Shown here: positions 26,525 to 34,418 of the stretch, piece by piece
Layout of the letters: every line of letters starts with the position of its first letter
How positions within the stretch are numbered: the first letter of the stretch is position 1
Assembly (NCBI RefSeq): GCF_017114995.1
Contig: NZ_JABXKL010000059.1
Span: 1 to 34,418 of the forward strand
DNA length: 34,418 nucleotides
Origin: Nostoc sp. NMS9
GTDB taxonomy: Bacteria; Cyanobacteriota; Cyanobacteriia; Cyanobacteriales; Nostocaceae
Direction: 5' to 3'
The notes under the pieces: model-generated
Told to the model about the DNA's origin: nothing
What the model saw: the letters and a program-made list of their open reading frames with translations, nothing else
The model's database searches: none
Program-made: the position numbers and the translations under genes

Positions 26525-27781
26525 TTAAGTTTTGACGTGAACTGGAAAAACACCCAAGGCGATCAACCTTGCTGGAAGGTCGCGCAAGATAGGTAAGCGT
26601 AAAAACGTAGGTGGTACAAAGGTGCGATTTGAAGTGAGAACCGGGGCCAATACCCGCTTTTGGATAAAAGTTTGAAACGCTTGAATGATGCGTGTTGGCA
26701 ACTCGCGTTGACGCTGTACTTTTGCTAGGTCACTAAGTTGTACTTGTCGGTTTTTGAGCGGTTTGTTAAGTACATTCGCCGCAACGACAGCATCTTGAAT
26801 CGCGTAGTTAATGCCAACTCCACCAACGGGGGACATTATATGAGCTGCATCACCGATGAGTAATAGTCCCGGATGATACCAACGTTTGACACGGCTGGAC
26901 TCGACTGAAAGAAAAGCTATTTGTGACCAATCATGTAAATTTTGAATGCGTTGCTGGAATTCTGGCACCACTTTCACAACAGATTTTTTTAATTCCTCTA
27001 AACCCGCAGTCCGCAGTTGTTGATAGCCTCCTTTAGGAATAATATATGCAACTTGCCACTCATCGCCACGGTCAAGCATGGCGATGATGTGACCTTGACC
27101 AAAGCGCCCCATTCCCCCCTCTGGGTCTTCTGGCTGGCGCGGTAGGCGAAACCAGAGGACATCCATTGGCGGCGAAGTTTCGATAGATTCAAACTTACCC
27201 AGGTGGCGTAAACGTGAGTGGCGACCGTCTGCACCCACTGTCAGTATTGCCCGAATTTCATGCCAACCACCGCTTCCCCGATAGCGGACACCTTGAATCT
27301 CCTCATTTTCGGTAATTAATTCCTGCACATTCGCACCCATTACCAGATGGAAACTAGGATATTTTTGTGCTTCTTGGGTGATGAACTCCAGGAATTTTAC
27401 CTGGGGAAGCATTGTAATATAGGGATAATGGGTTTTCAGATGACTAAAATCTGCCAATGTGACAGTATCTTGAGGAGTTTGAATACTAATTTGGCGCATT
27501 TTGGTATGGGGAAGTCCTAGCAAGCGATCGCTAAGTCCCAATTCTTCCATAATTTCCATCACTGATGGATGAATCGTATCGCCGCGAAAATCGCGATCAA
27601 AGTCTTTGTGTGCTTCCAGCAGCATCACAGAAATGCCTTGACGCGCTAACAACAGTGCCAATACTGCTCCTGCTGGGCCCCCACCCACAATGCAACAATC
27701 TGTGGTTTGTACGTCTACAATGTCATGGATAGGATTAATACTTGGGTCTTGGGAAAGATTTTTAGGTACATCGGTAGTCAT
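26525..27781 (-). CDS. FAD-dependent monooxygenase (UbiH/PHBH-type aromatic hydroxylase fold)
   Basis: A 418-aa flavoprotein monooxygenase using NAD(P)H and O2 on an unknown, probably aromatic or quinone-like substrate. It has the Rossmann motif GGGPAG (33-38) with the acidic strand end LLEAHKDF, the GADGRHS motif (183-189) that contacts FAD and NAD(P)H, and the second FAD motif GDAAHIMSPVGGVGINYAIQD (from 310). Length is normal for the group. The start at 27781 has AGAGGTG nine bases upstream on the minus strand. A perfect 15-bp palindrome sits 19 bases upstream and may bind a regulator. No pathway gene is adjacent, so the substrate cannot be inferred. The gap to ssb (26234-26524) shows nothing further. 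Confidence 0.9.
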   Translation of the reverse strand: MTTDVPKNLSQDPSINPIHDIVDVQTTDCCIVGGGPAGAVLALLLARQGISVMLLEAHKDFDRDFRGDTIHPSVMEIMEELGLSDRLLGLPHTKMRQISIQTPQDTVTLADFSHLKTHYPYITMLPQVKFLEFITQEAQKYPSFHLVMGANVQELITENEEIQGVRYRGSGGWHEIRAILTVGADGRHSRLRHLGKFESIETSPPMDVLWFRLPRQPEDPEGGMGRFGQGHIIAMLDRGDEWQVAYIIPKGGYQQLRTAGLEELKKSVVKVVPEFQQRIQNLHDWSQIAFLSVESSRVKRWYHPGLLLIGDAAHIMSPVGGVGINYAIQDAVVAANVLNKPLKNRQVQLSDLAKVQRQRELPTRIIQAFQTFIQKRVLAPVLTSNRTFVPPTFLRLPILRDLPARLIALGVFPVHVKT

Positions 27782-27799
27782 AACAACACCTCTTGATAG

Positions 27800-27814
27800 C
27801 CCTAAAATTTAGGG
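27800..27814. promoter_or_regulatory. Palindrome CCCTAAAATTTAGGG upstream of the monooxygenase
   Basis: A 15-bp perfect inverted repeat (7-bp arms around a central A) lies 19-33 bases before the monooxygenase start, between the probable promoter and the SD. This position suits a repressor operator. The regulator is unknown and no regulator gene lies next to it. Confidence 0.4.
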
Positions 27815-28045
27815 TAGTTTGCTTTTGATAGTGCAAGCTATTTTTTTAACTTTTTGTATTTACATAGAATCCCCAGATGATATACGAAACTGGAAGCAAG
27901 CAAGATTTGCACCAAGTGTATGTAGCATCGCTCCTAGAAATGAGGTTTTCACCTTTACAGGATAAGGGTTTGAGATTCTTTTTCAGAGATGTATATTACC
28001 TAAACAGTATAGACATTGCTGAGTTTAGAAGATAAAAATATACTC

Positions 28046-28805
28046 TTAAATTTCGACGCTCTTAATTACTGCTCGGTCAACATCACCGTAAAACACAATA
28101 TCAAGCTTTTCGACTACCTCTTCTGGTAAACCTGCAAATTGGCTTTTATTAGAAAGTGGTACCAAAGCTCGTAGCGCTCGGCTTTCCATTGCTATTTGCA
28201 GTGATTCGACAATTGAAGCAGGGCCTTTGATATTCCCTTGAATTGTTAAATCGCCCAAAATCAGAGTTCCGGCTTGAATTTGACGATTCTGTATGGCTGA
28301 AATGATGACGACAAAAAACGCTACCCCACAAGGACATTCAACACGGCTTCCAGACAAGTCTACAGCTTCAGCGTAAATATCTCTCAATGCCAGGATTTCG
28401 TTGAGTCCTTTCCTTTACTTTATACTTTGAAGATAGCTGAAAGCCCAGTTTAATGATTCTTTTAAAGCATCTCTCAATGCCAGGGTTTCGTTGAGTCCTT
28501 TCCTTTATACTTTGAAGATAGCTGAAAGCCCGGTTTAATGATTCTTTTAAAGCTTTGTCTAACCCTGTAGGGGTTCGTAGTTTTCCTGTCCCTGATGTAC
28601 AAGCAACTTCCAGACAGTAAAGACCAACCCTGGCCTCTTCATTTGCTGTGGCGGTGTACACTGTGCCTGCGGGTAAAGGTTCCTAAGAGAAGATTCCAGC
28701 ACTACCTTGTTCTGGTACACCTACATTCATCTCTATATCACTTTCCTGGTCGATGTAAGAAAAGCTTAGTAAAGATTTTTTAATTATTTCAGAGTAAATA
28801 CGGCT
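28046..28805 (-). pseudogene. Degraded C-terminal remnant of a BrxL/Lon-related BREX-type gene
   Basis: Reading right to left on the minus strand, a Lon-related C-terminal region can be pieced together: YIDQESDIEMNVGVPEQGSAG, then an in-frame TAG (28683-28685), EPLPAGTVYTATANEEARVG, LDKALKESLNRAFSYLQ, then a tandem duplication with frame changes and a TAA, then DIYAEAVDLSGSRVECPCGV, LILGDLTIQGNIKG, ALRALVPLSNKSQFAGLP and EEVVEKLDIVFYGDVDRAVI. The LGD-x-TI-x-G-x-I stretch, the ALxPxxNK segment and the FYxDxxxA end are typical of the Lon-related protein of BREX systems; this is from family knowledge, not a search. The ATPase half is absent. At least two stops and one frameshift make it non-functional. 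It lies at the edge of the pPIWI_RE region, which supports a defence island. Confidence 0.7.
28379..28552. repeat. 85-bp imperfect tandem duplication inside the pseudogene
   Basis: Two head-to-tail copies, 28379-28467 and 28469-28552, differ mainly by 5 bp: the left copy holds TAAAG twice (minus strand) and the right copy once. The offset of 85 bp shifts the frame. The left copy read in the pseudogene frame joins to DIYAEAVDL with a single TAA, so it is probably the ancestral copy. Confidence 0.85.
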
Positions 28806-28869
28806 CTAAGTGGGCTTTTAGTTACTCTATCTTTTAAGAAGAATAGCTACTTTTATAAGCGATCGCACA

Positions 28870-29568
28870 ATGGACGACAGCAAAGCATTGTTTGATTATT
28901 GGCATGACCGAGTACGACTGAAAAACTATGAATTGATTGCAGCGCCTGGTCATGTCCAAACCCAAGAGCTACGTCATGAATGTACCAACTACGACGAACT
29001 CTGGCGTAGTTCCGAAATTCAACGATTGGATGAAGCAGAGCGTAGCAGGGTTATTGCTATCATTAAGTATGAGTGTACAGCCAAAGTTTTACAGAATCGG
29101 GCTGGTCGTCTGCGCGATCGCGCTCATGAGCTGGAAGCAGCTTGTCATGAACAAGATCAACAAAAATCTAAGCTTCTTGGTCTAATCAAGGCATTACAAG
29201 AGAAACTATTTGGTAAGGACAAAGAAATTAAGAGGTTAGAAGCACGAATAGCCTCGCTAGCAGTTGAAAATGAAGCGCTGCGATCTGAAGTAGAGAATAG
29301 TAAAGCTGAGGCAGAATTACGTACAGAACTAGAAAATTTAAAAAAGAAGTACAATGCTGTTGAGAAGCGAAGACAGGAGTTAGCTAAGAATAATCAGAGT
29401 TTAGGTGGAAGAGTTGCCCATACGAAAAAATATAAGCAGCAAAGAGACGAAGCAATAGCTTTAACTGAACAGCAGAAACAGCAAATTGCTTTGTTAATTA
29501 TAGAGAGTCAGCGTCTTCGTGAGGAGAATGAAAGGCTTTATAAAAAAATAAACCAACTAGAGCGATAA
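28870..29568 (+). CDS. Coiled-coil protein of unknown function
   Basis: A 232-aa protein I do not recognise. Residues 1-80 look like a small helical domain (LFDYWHDRVRLKNYELIAAP, YDELWRSSEIQRLDEAERSR). From about 82 to the end it is a nearly continuous heptad coiled coil rich in Glu, Lys, Leu and Gln. There is no signal peptide, membrane helix, nucleotide-binding motif or cysteine cluster. The ATG at 28870 follows a HIP1 octamer and has no evident SD. It begins 64 bases beyond the end of the Lon-related pseudogene and is followed at 33 bases by a second small helical protein on the same strand. Both run toward the pPIWI_RE operon, so a role in the same island is possible but unproven. Confidence 0.7.
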   Translation: MDDSKALFDYWHDRVRLKNYELIAAPGHVQTQELRHECTNYDELWRSSEIQRLDEAERSRVIAIIKYECTAKVLQNRAGRLRDRAHELEAACHEQDQQKSKLLGLIKALQEKLFGKDKEIKRLEARIASLAVENEALRSEVENSKAEAELRTELENLKKKYNAVEKRRQELAKNNQSLGGRVAHTKKYKQQRDEAIALTEQQKQQIALLIIESQRLREENERLYKKINQLER

Positions 29569-29601
29569 AATCTTCTAAATTTGAGACGCTCAATACTAAA
29601 T

Positions 29602-29997
29602 ATGAAACTTCAAGAGCTAAAAGCTAAAGTCTATGAGTTGGCTGAGGTAACTACTACCAAACAATTCAAGGCGAAGTATAAGGAAATTCAGACGCTAGAT
29701 ATGCGTCTAAAAACCTCTTGGCAGGAAACTATTGCTATTCTCCAAAAATCCCAAAGCGAGTATGAGAAGTGGTTAGAAAATCCACCTGAAGAATACAAAG
29801 AAATTTTCTCTGAGATTACAGAAGCTTTAGAAAAATACGATCAAAAATCAATACAGACAAAAAAGTTAGCACAAGAAATTGTGTCAATAGCTGACGACCT
29901 CGAAGAACTAGCAGAGGAATCTCAAAACGAAGCAGAACAAATAAAGCAAGAAGTTAAAGTAATTAAACACATTTCAAAACAAGCCAGACTTAACTAG
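29602..29997 (+). CDS. Small helical coiled-coil protein of unknown function
   Basis: A 131-aa protein I do not recognise, almost wholly helical and charged, with an unbroken series of Lys/Glu/Gln heptads (LQELKAKVYELAEVTTTKQF at the start, EIVSIADDLEELAEESQNEA near the end). It has no cysteines, no membrane helix and no catalytic motif. The ATG at 29602 is preferred; a TTG at 29581 would add seven residues. It lies 33 bases after the larger coiled-coil gene and is probably co-transcribed with it. It could pair with that protein as a structural partner; this is an inference from size and position. It ends 125 bases before the stop codon of the convergent pPIWI_RE gene. Confidence 0.65.
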   Translation: MKLQELKAKVYELAEVTTTKQFKAKYKEIQTLDMRLKTSWQETIAILQKSQSEYEKWLENPPEEYKEIFSEITEALEKYDQKSIQTKKLAQEIVSIADDLEELAEESQNEAEQIKQEVKVIKHISKQARLN

Positions 29998-30068
29998 TTT
30001 TGGCATTAGATTATAGGTAATAAATCTTTGGAATATTTCAATGATTTTGCTGTTATCAACCAATAAAA

Positions 30069-30084
30069 TATCTAAAAATAGATA
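30069..30084. terminator. Weak AT-rich hairpin between convergent genes
   Basis: TATCTA-AAAA-TAGATA lies between the coiled-coil gene and the pPIWI_RE gene, with A/T-rich flanks on both sides. It may be a bidirectional terminator, but the stem is only six A/T-rich pairs. Confidence 0.3.
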
Positions 30085-30121
30085 ATATTAGGGGCGGATG
30101 TTACTATCATTATGCCTCACG

Positions 30122-33073
30122 TTAAATTTGTAAATTTACACCAAGTATGCACAGATGATCTTCTATGATTTCCTGGCCTAAATGCATTGGGTATGGCAAA
30201 ATGATATTTCCCATAGACCAAGCAGGTGAACATCTTAAATAGTCAGGTACTCGACACAGTGCCTTTAAAGCTTCTTCTGTCTGAAAATCTGGGTGTACAA
30301 AGAACGGCACCATCTCCACCATCTGTTGATGTTTGAATGAAATGTTAGCACCGTATTTATCCTCTTGGAATCCAAGTTTATAAAGTTCGGGTATTGGCAT
30401 TTCATCTTGCGCCTTCTGTGTTTTTGGTAGCCTTCCGATAGAGAAGTAATGTAGTAGTTCTGGTGCTGACTTATCGTAAAAACTGCTCAGATGTTGGAAA
30501 TCTCGTGCTGGATAATCTTCGTTCCAAGCTTCTCGATTGGTAATGTACTGCGGTGTTTCTTTACCAGTGCGAATACGAATTACTGCTAATAAGTTCTGTA
30601 GTTGTTTATTGTCACGCTTATACTCGCAAGTGTTACCAGGAACATGGCAGAAGTCGAGAACGTTGCGTTTTGCCAGAAGGTTCTCATTTTGTAACTGGGG
30701 CCAGATTTTGCCATCATTGTCTTCGCCGCGTCCGTTACGCCAGCCTTCAGATTCAATTAGAACAATAGTTGGTCGGTCTAAATGTTTGGTTAGTACGCGT
30801 GCAACAAACTGTACTAATTCCGTACCGCTCAACTTGATTTTACTTTGAAGGCGCTTTTTATTTTCTTGGCGATCGCGACGTGCTTCAGCAAAAATTTTTC
30901 CGGCAGCAATTCCTGCCTGTGTATAAGGAATCCAATCATTAGCATCTGGAAGTAAGACATCTACTGCACCCGTTGCACGCAGACGAACCGCAAGAGCATA
31001 GTGAATATCACCTTGATTTTGGCTAGTTTTGCGGCGACAAAAGGCAATTACATCTAAGTCTTGAGCAATTTCTTTCGGTATCTTTGCTTGCTCGTAGACT
31101 TGAGAGGGTAGCCCATATAGCGCCCCAATTTGGCGTAATGTTCCATCCAGTACAGCATTCATCACACGTCCTATTGTCTGTTTGCTATAGGCTGGTGATT
31201 TATCTTCATCATCTTCTTTTTCGCTAGGTTTTGGTTGAACCGGCTGTATCATTTGCGAACTGATTCCCTCTCTGACACAAGCTTCACGAATACCTCCTTT
31301 AATGTTTTGTTGGGGGAGAACTCCCTTTGTTTTAATTCGTCCAATTTCGATAATCGCTAAACAGTGAGGAGCAGTCTCAAAATTTATCAGAGGAATAGCA
31401 CTTTGCTGGAGAAAGGTACGCCATAGGTCTCGCTTCGCTTGATGTTCATCACGCATCCGTCTATCGAATTTGCTACCATCTTTAGGTTTAAGTCCATCTG
31501 TATTAAATTTTTCTAAAAGCTTGGCATTATCAATCAAAATTTTTGAAACTGTAATGTGTGCTGGAAAATCCTGATTTTCATTGAGAAGGAATACATCACG
31601 CAATTGCTGGTAAACAGTCTCACAAGTGTCTTGTTTTCGATAAATAAGAAAGATATGCATTGGCTTACCCTGCAATGCTCGGTAAATAGCATCAGTAGCA
31701 ATTTGTTGGTACAGTTGCCATCCTTTACGAGGTCTAGAAATAAATTCGTAATCGCGCATTGCTAGTGGTACTTTCTTACCAGATGGCGTAGGAATATCAC
31801 ATTGCATCGGATTATCTGGTATCAAAACGCCGTTGAGCGGTTCCAGTACCCGTGCAATGATATCGCCTCGCTCCAAAAAACTAAATCCTGTTTTGATACT
31901 GTGTCCTCGTTTATGTTTCTCATGCTCGTACCCATAGCCCTCAACATGAATTAGATAATATTCGTCCCTATCACCCCACTTAGTTGAGTTGTTTAAATTA
32001 CCCAATGTCGCGGGATTGTTAAGAATATTTTCTGGCTGTTCTAGAGCGCGTGCTTTGAAGGACGCAAGCAGTTCCGGTAGTTGCAATCTCCACAAATTCT
32101 CTTTTTCTTTGCCGTTGTTTTCGATGACCAGACGTACTAGCGTCGAATCTACCTCGTAATCAGATAAACGTGCCTTGTTCATACCCATGAGAACAGAGAT
32201 GTCACGGCCATAATTGCCATCCAACAAGGGTTCATGAGGATATCGCTGGCAACTTAAATGTAAGAAAATCCACGGCTCTAAATTGTCGTTATTATTGAAC
32301 CGTCCTGCTTGCGTTTCAACATTAAAGTCTAGGCGGTAAGCAAAATAACCTTCTCTTTCCTTGCCATTATTATCTGTGTAATTCGCTTTAAACGGCTTAC
32401 TAACTACGTAGAGTCCAACCTTACCCGAACCACCTCCCTGTACTTTGCGCCATTGAATTTCCTGCTCTTGTTGTCCAGAGTCAATGATGCACTTTTTACC
32501 ATGCAACATGGTTGCGAGCAGACTGGGAATGGCTTGAAATCCCAATCCTCTCTGTGCGTTGATATCGCGCACAAGTGTTTCTGGTTTGATGCGTTGCCAC
32601 TCCCAATCTGGCGGTATTACAGCTATTCTTTCGAGAAAGCGATCGCACACGCTATTCACTTGATCTTTTTTACCTTTGCCACGATATTGCTTTGTCCACT
32701 CCTGCGCCCAAATTCTTATTAATTCATGTATTTGCTTAGGTGTAGGAGTCTTCAATGGGTTCTCTAGCGTTCCTACAGCTAACGCCTGATATAAAACCAG
32801 ATTCCTTTCCTGGTCAAAGTCGAGAGACTCAAAGCCGTATGTAAGTGTAGATGCACAGGCAAGCAGAGCATTATTTAACTGTCGATATGGTGGTTGAACC
32901 TCTCTTTTATTGTTGCTAGGATACAATACTTGTTTTATATCCCGCCAAAAGTCTGCTACCACCTGAACAAAAGGAAATGGCAGCACAGCAATCTCTAGAT
33001 TGGCAAAGGCATCTGTCACCAAGCTCATGCGTGCAGGTAGCAAAATATTTGCTGGTGTAATTTTACTAGTCAT
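30122..33073 (-). CDS. pPIWI_RE family PIWI-like protein
   Basis: A 983-aa protein that fits the pPIWI_RE family (PIWI proteins with a conserved Arg and Glu), proposed from comparative genomics to act against invading DNA with an R-loop-type mechanism. The N-terminal half (1-450) matches the family-specific pre-PIWI region in length and position. A MID-like segment is at about 465-600 (PMHIFLIYRKQDTCETVYQQ) and an RNase H/PIWI-like domain at 640-975. Diagnostic features are VIRIRTGKET with Arg833, Arg835 and Glu839, the segment IWPQLQNENLL (790-800), HYFSIGRLPKTQK (875-887) and the C-terminal AWSMGNIILPYPMHLGQE. The start ATG overlaps the helicase stop as ATGA (33070-33073), implying translational coupling. 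Catalytic acidic residues of slicer Argonautes are not evident. The family call is from memory. Confidence 0.75.
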   Translation of the reverse strand: MTSKITPANILLPARMSLVTDAFANLEIAVLPFPFVQVVADFWRDIKQVLYPSNNKREVQPPYRQLNNALLACASTLTYGFESLDFDQERNLVLYQALAVGTLENPLKTPTPKQIHELIRIWAQEWTKQYRGKGKKDQVNSVCDRFLERIAVIPPDWEWQRIKPETLVRDINAQRGLGFQAIPSLLATMLHGKKCIIDSGQQEQEIQWRKVQGGGSGKVGLYVVSKPFKANYTDNNGKEREGYFAYRLDFNVETQAGRFNNNDNLEPWIFLHLSCQRYPHEPLLDGNYGRDISVLMGMNKARLSDYEVDSTLVRLVIENNGKEKENLWRLQLPELLASFKARALEQPENILNNPATLGNLNNSTKWGDRDEYYLIHVEGYGYEHEKHKRGHSIKTGFSFLERGDIIARVLEPLNGVLIPDNPMQCDIPTPSGKKVPLAMRDYEFISRPRKGWQLYQQIATDAIYRALQGKPMHIFLIYRKQDTCETVYQQLRDVFLLNENQDFPAHITVSKILIDNAKLLEKFNTDGLKPKDGSKFDRRMRDEHQAKRDLWRTFLQQSAIPLINFETAPHCLAIIEIGRIKTKGVLPQQNIKGGIREACVREGISSQMIQPVQPKPSEKEDDEDKSPAYSKQTIGRVMNAVLDGTLRQIGALYGLPSQVYEQAKIPKEIAQDLDVIAFCRRKTSQNQGDIHYALAVRLRATGAVDVLLPDANDWIPYTQAGIAAGKIFAEARRDRQENKKRLQSKIKLSGTELVQFVARVLTKHLDRPTIVLIESEGWRNGRGEDNDGKIWPQLQNENLLAKRNVLDFCHVPGNTCEYKRDNKQLQNLLAVIRIRTGKETPQYITNREAWNEDYPARDFQHLSSFYDKSAPELLHYFSIGRLPKTQKAQDEMPIPELYKLGFQEDKYGANISFKHQQMVEMVPFFVHPDFQTEEALKALCRVPDYLRCSPAWSMGNIILPYPMHLGQEIIEDHLCILGVNLQI

Positions 33074-34418
33074 ACTCTTTCTCTATCTCTTGGGTCTATT
33101 TCCCAGTTGAAGCCATCGATATCAACCAAAGCATCTGCTATTGATTGGTATAAAGCTTTACTAATAACATCTTCATCAACATAGTCACAAAGCAAATCGA
33201 TGATTGCTGCCAGCAAGCTGGTACGCGGTGTATCCGGCTGTTGCTCTTTGGCATAGTTTGGCCCCCAAGCAGCATCGACAAAGTAAGCGTGAAAGGGAAC
33301 ACCTCCACGTAAAAGACGACCTACAGCTTGAACGATTACGCCAGCAGTAGTTGCGGCTAAATCTTGGCGCGGAAAGGCACGTAACTCTTCATTTGGACGC
33401 AGTGTTTTGTAGTAAGAACGATGTTCTACCGATCGCCAATAACGTGCAGCCAACCGACGCACGGCTTCCGCACGTCCTAAAATTCCCTCTCCTTCCCAAG
33501 CAATGAAATTCGCATCTTCTATCCAATCTAAGGCACGACGGTTGATTTCTTGAGCGATCGCTTGAGTATCATGTGGATGAGGATAAGGAAGGGTGAGAAA
33601 GTAAACCGCACCAAAAGCAGCTTTGCCATTTGCATTCAAAATGTTGAATCCGCGTCCCATAGCACTTATCGGTGCAGCCAGAATTTTACCACCAGTACGC
33701 GCAAAAGTTTCAATGTCAGCACGGTTAAGAGCGCCAACTTCCATCCTTGACTGATAGTCGATATCATCATCAGTAATAATTTCTGTGCGATCGCGCTGCA
33801 AATGGTAGACTTGCTCCCGCATACCCCACCAACATTGACGGATTTCGTCTGCTACCCATCGTGCCTGATCGTAGGAGTTGACAAGTAACAGTATGCGTTC
33901 CCTATCCTGCCAAAAATCTGGAGCGCTCTCGCCAAGCTGTTTCAATTCCTCAAGCTCCTGTCCTAAATCACCGCTACCGTTGTTGCCAACTAACGCTTGT
34001 GCCATCTCTTTAAACATTCCCATTTTCTGACGTTCAGGTGTTCCAGAAATACGGATAGGTTCACCTTTGCAGTTCAATTGAGGCAGAAACTTAAAGCAGC
34101 TTTGAGCGATCGCTTCTGTGGCGCTCGGTTCTGGCATTAAAATACCTTGGGGATTGCCAACATGAAACTGGGTGGAATCTCGTAGATAAGAAGTTCCTGA
34201 TAGTGCCAATACGTTAGGGCCGTGTTGACCATCCAAGTCAGTAAGCAAACGATGAAAGTTCAAAACGTAGTAACGACCAATATTGGTATAGGCAAACAAA
34301 GATAAAGCATTTTCGCTGCTATTCTCAGATTGGTTGTGATTGTCATCCTTGCGGGAATAGTAAGGGACTTGCGAAAAAATAAAGTACCAGCCATTCGAGA
34401 ATATTTAGGAAGCGCGGA
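33070..34418 (-). CDS. DinG-like superfamily 2 helicase of the pPIWI_RE system (C-terminal part; apparent frameshift)
   Basis: Only the C-terminal half is in the window. An uninterrupted 409-codon frame runs from a TTG at 34299 to the stop at 33070; upstream in the same frame, sensible protein continues (FSQVPYYSRKDDNHNQSENS) to about 34372. Beyond an A6 tract (34374-34379, T6 on the coding strand) the protein-like sequence ALPKYSRMAGTLFF is in another frame, so one base seems to be missing. Motif V/VI-type sequences are present: ILAAPISAMGRGFNIL and QAVGRLLRGGVPFHAYFVD. The Walker A half lies outside the window. DinG-type helicases are a constant partner of pPIWI_RE proteins. Overlap by four bases with the downstream gene indicates one operon on the minus strand. 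Confidence 0.75.

Noticed and set aside
28149..28337. 62-aa minus-strand frame within the Lon-related remnant
   Set aside because: It is an alternative frame of the remnant; the other frame carries the recognisable motifs.

Overview
The window comes from a filamentous, probably heterocyst-forming (Nostocales-type) cyanobacterium. This rests on very frequent HIP1 octamers (GCGATCGC), heptanucleotide tandem repeats of the GGGCATT and ATGACAA type, a cyanobacterial short-form Hfq, cyanobacteriochrome GAF domains, two Uma2-type nucleases and several multi-domain sensor kinases. No rRNA, tRNA or CRISPR array was recognised.

Layout. 1-4258: the 3' part of an unknown gene, an SDR oxidoreductase, a 42-bp tandem repeat block and a KefB-type cation/proton antiporter with RCK domains. 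4255-4647: a decayed minus-strand gene. 4955-6739: a diguanylate cyclase with two bilin-type GAF domains of different colour classes, followed by a 143-bp MITE-like element. 6962-10489: hfq and dapF (divergent), an overlapping ada-alkA alkylation repair pair, and a GNAT acetyltransferase. 10455-11436: an amber-interrupted gene remnant and a Uma2 protein. 11924-16417: two tandem paralogous PAS histidine kinases; the first has a degenerate ATP site and a repeat-derived insertion in its HisKA hairpin. 16547-19134: a second Uma2 protein, then ureE-ureF-ureG with heptamer repeats between ureF and ureG. 19500-21386: a fused two-NBD peptide-type ABC ATPase.

21564-25631 holds a divergent pair: a membrane pentapeptide-repeat protein and a trypsin-like protease with an amidase-like C-terminus. 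They look like parts of one signalling or conflict module. Next come ssb and a FAD monooxygenase.

28046-34418 looks like a defence island. It has a wrecked C-terminal remnant of a BrxL/Lon-related gene and two small coiled-coil genes. Convergent to these is an ATGA-coupled operon of a DinG-like helicase (cut by the window edge, with an apparent frameshift in an A6 tract) and a 983-aa protein that I read as a pPIWI_RE family PIWI-like protein. That pairing is known from comparative genomics (the pPIWI_RE three-gene system). Its third member, a REase, would lie beyond the window or is missing.

The strongest leads are the dual-colour GAF cyclase, the pPIWI_RE operon with its unusual neighbours, the protease/pentapeptide pair, and the degenerate kinase next to its intact paralogue. 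All family calls were made by eye from motifs, and no database search was run.
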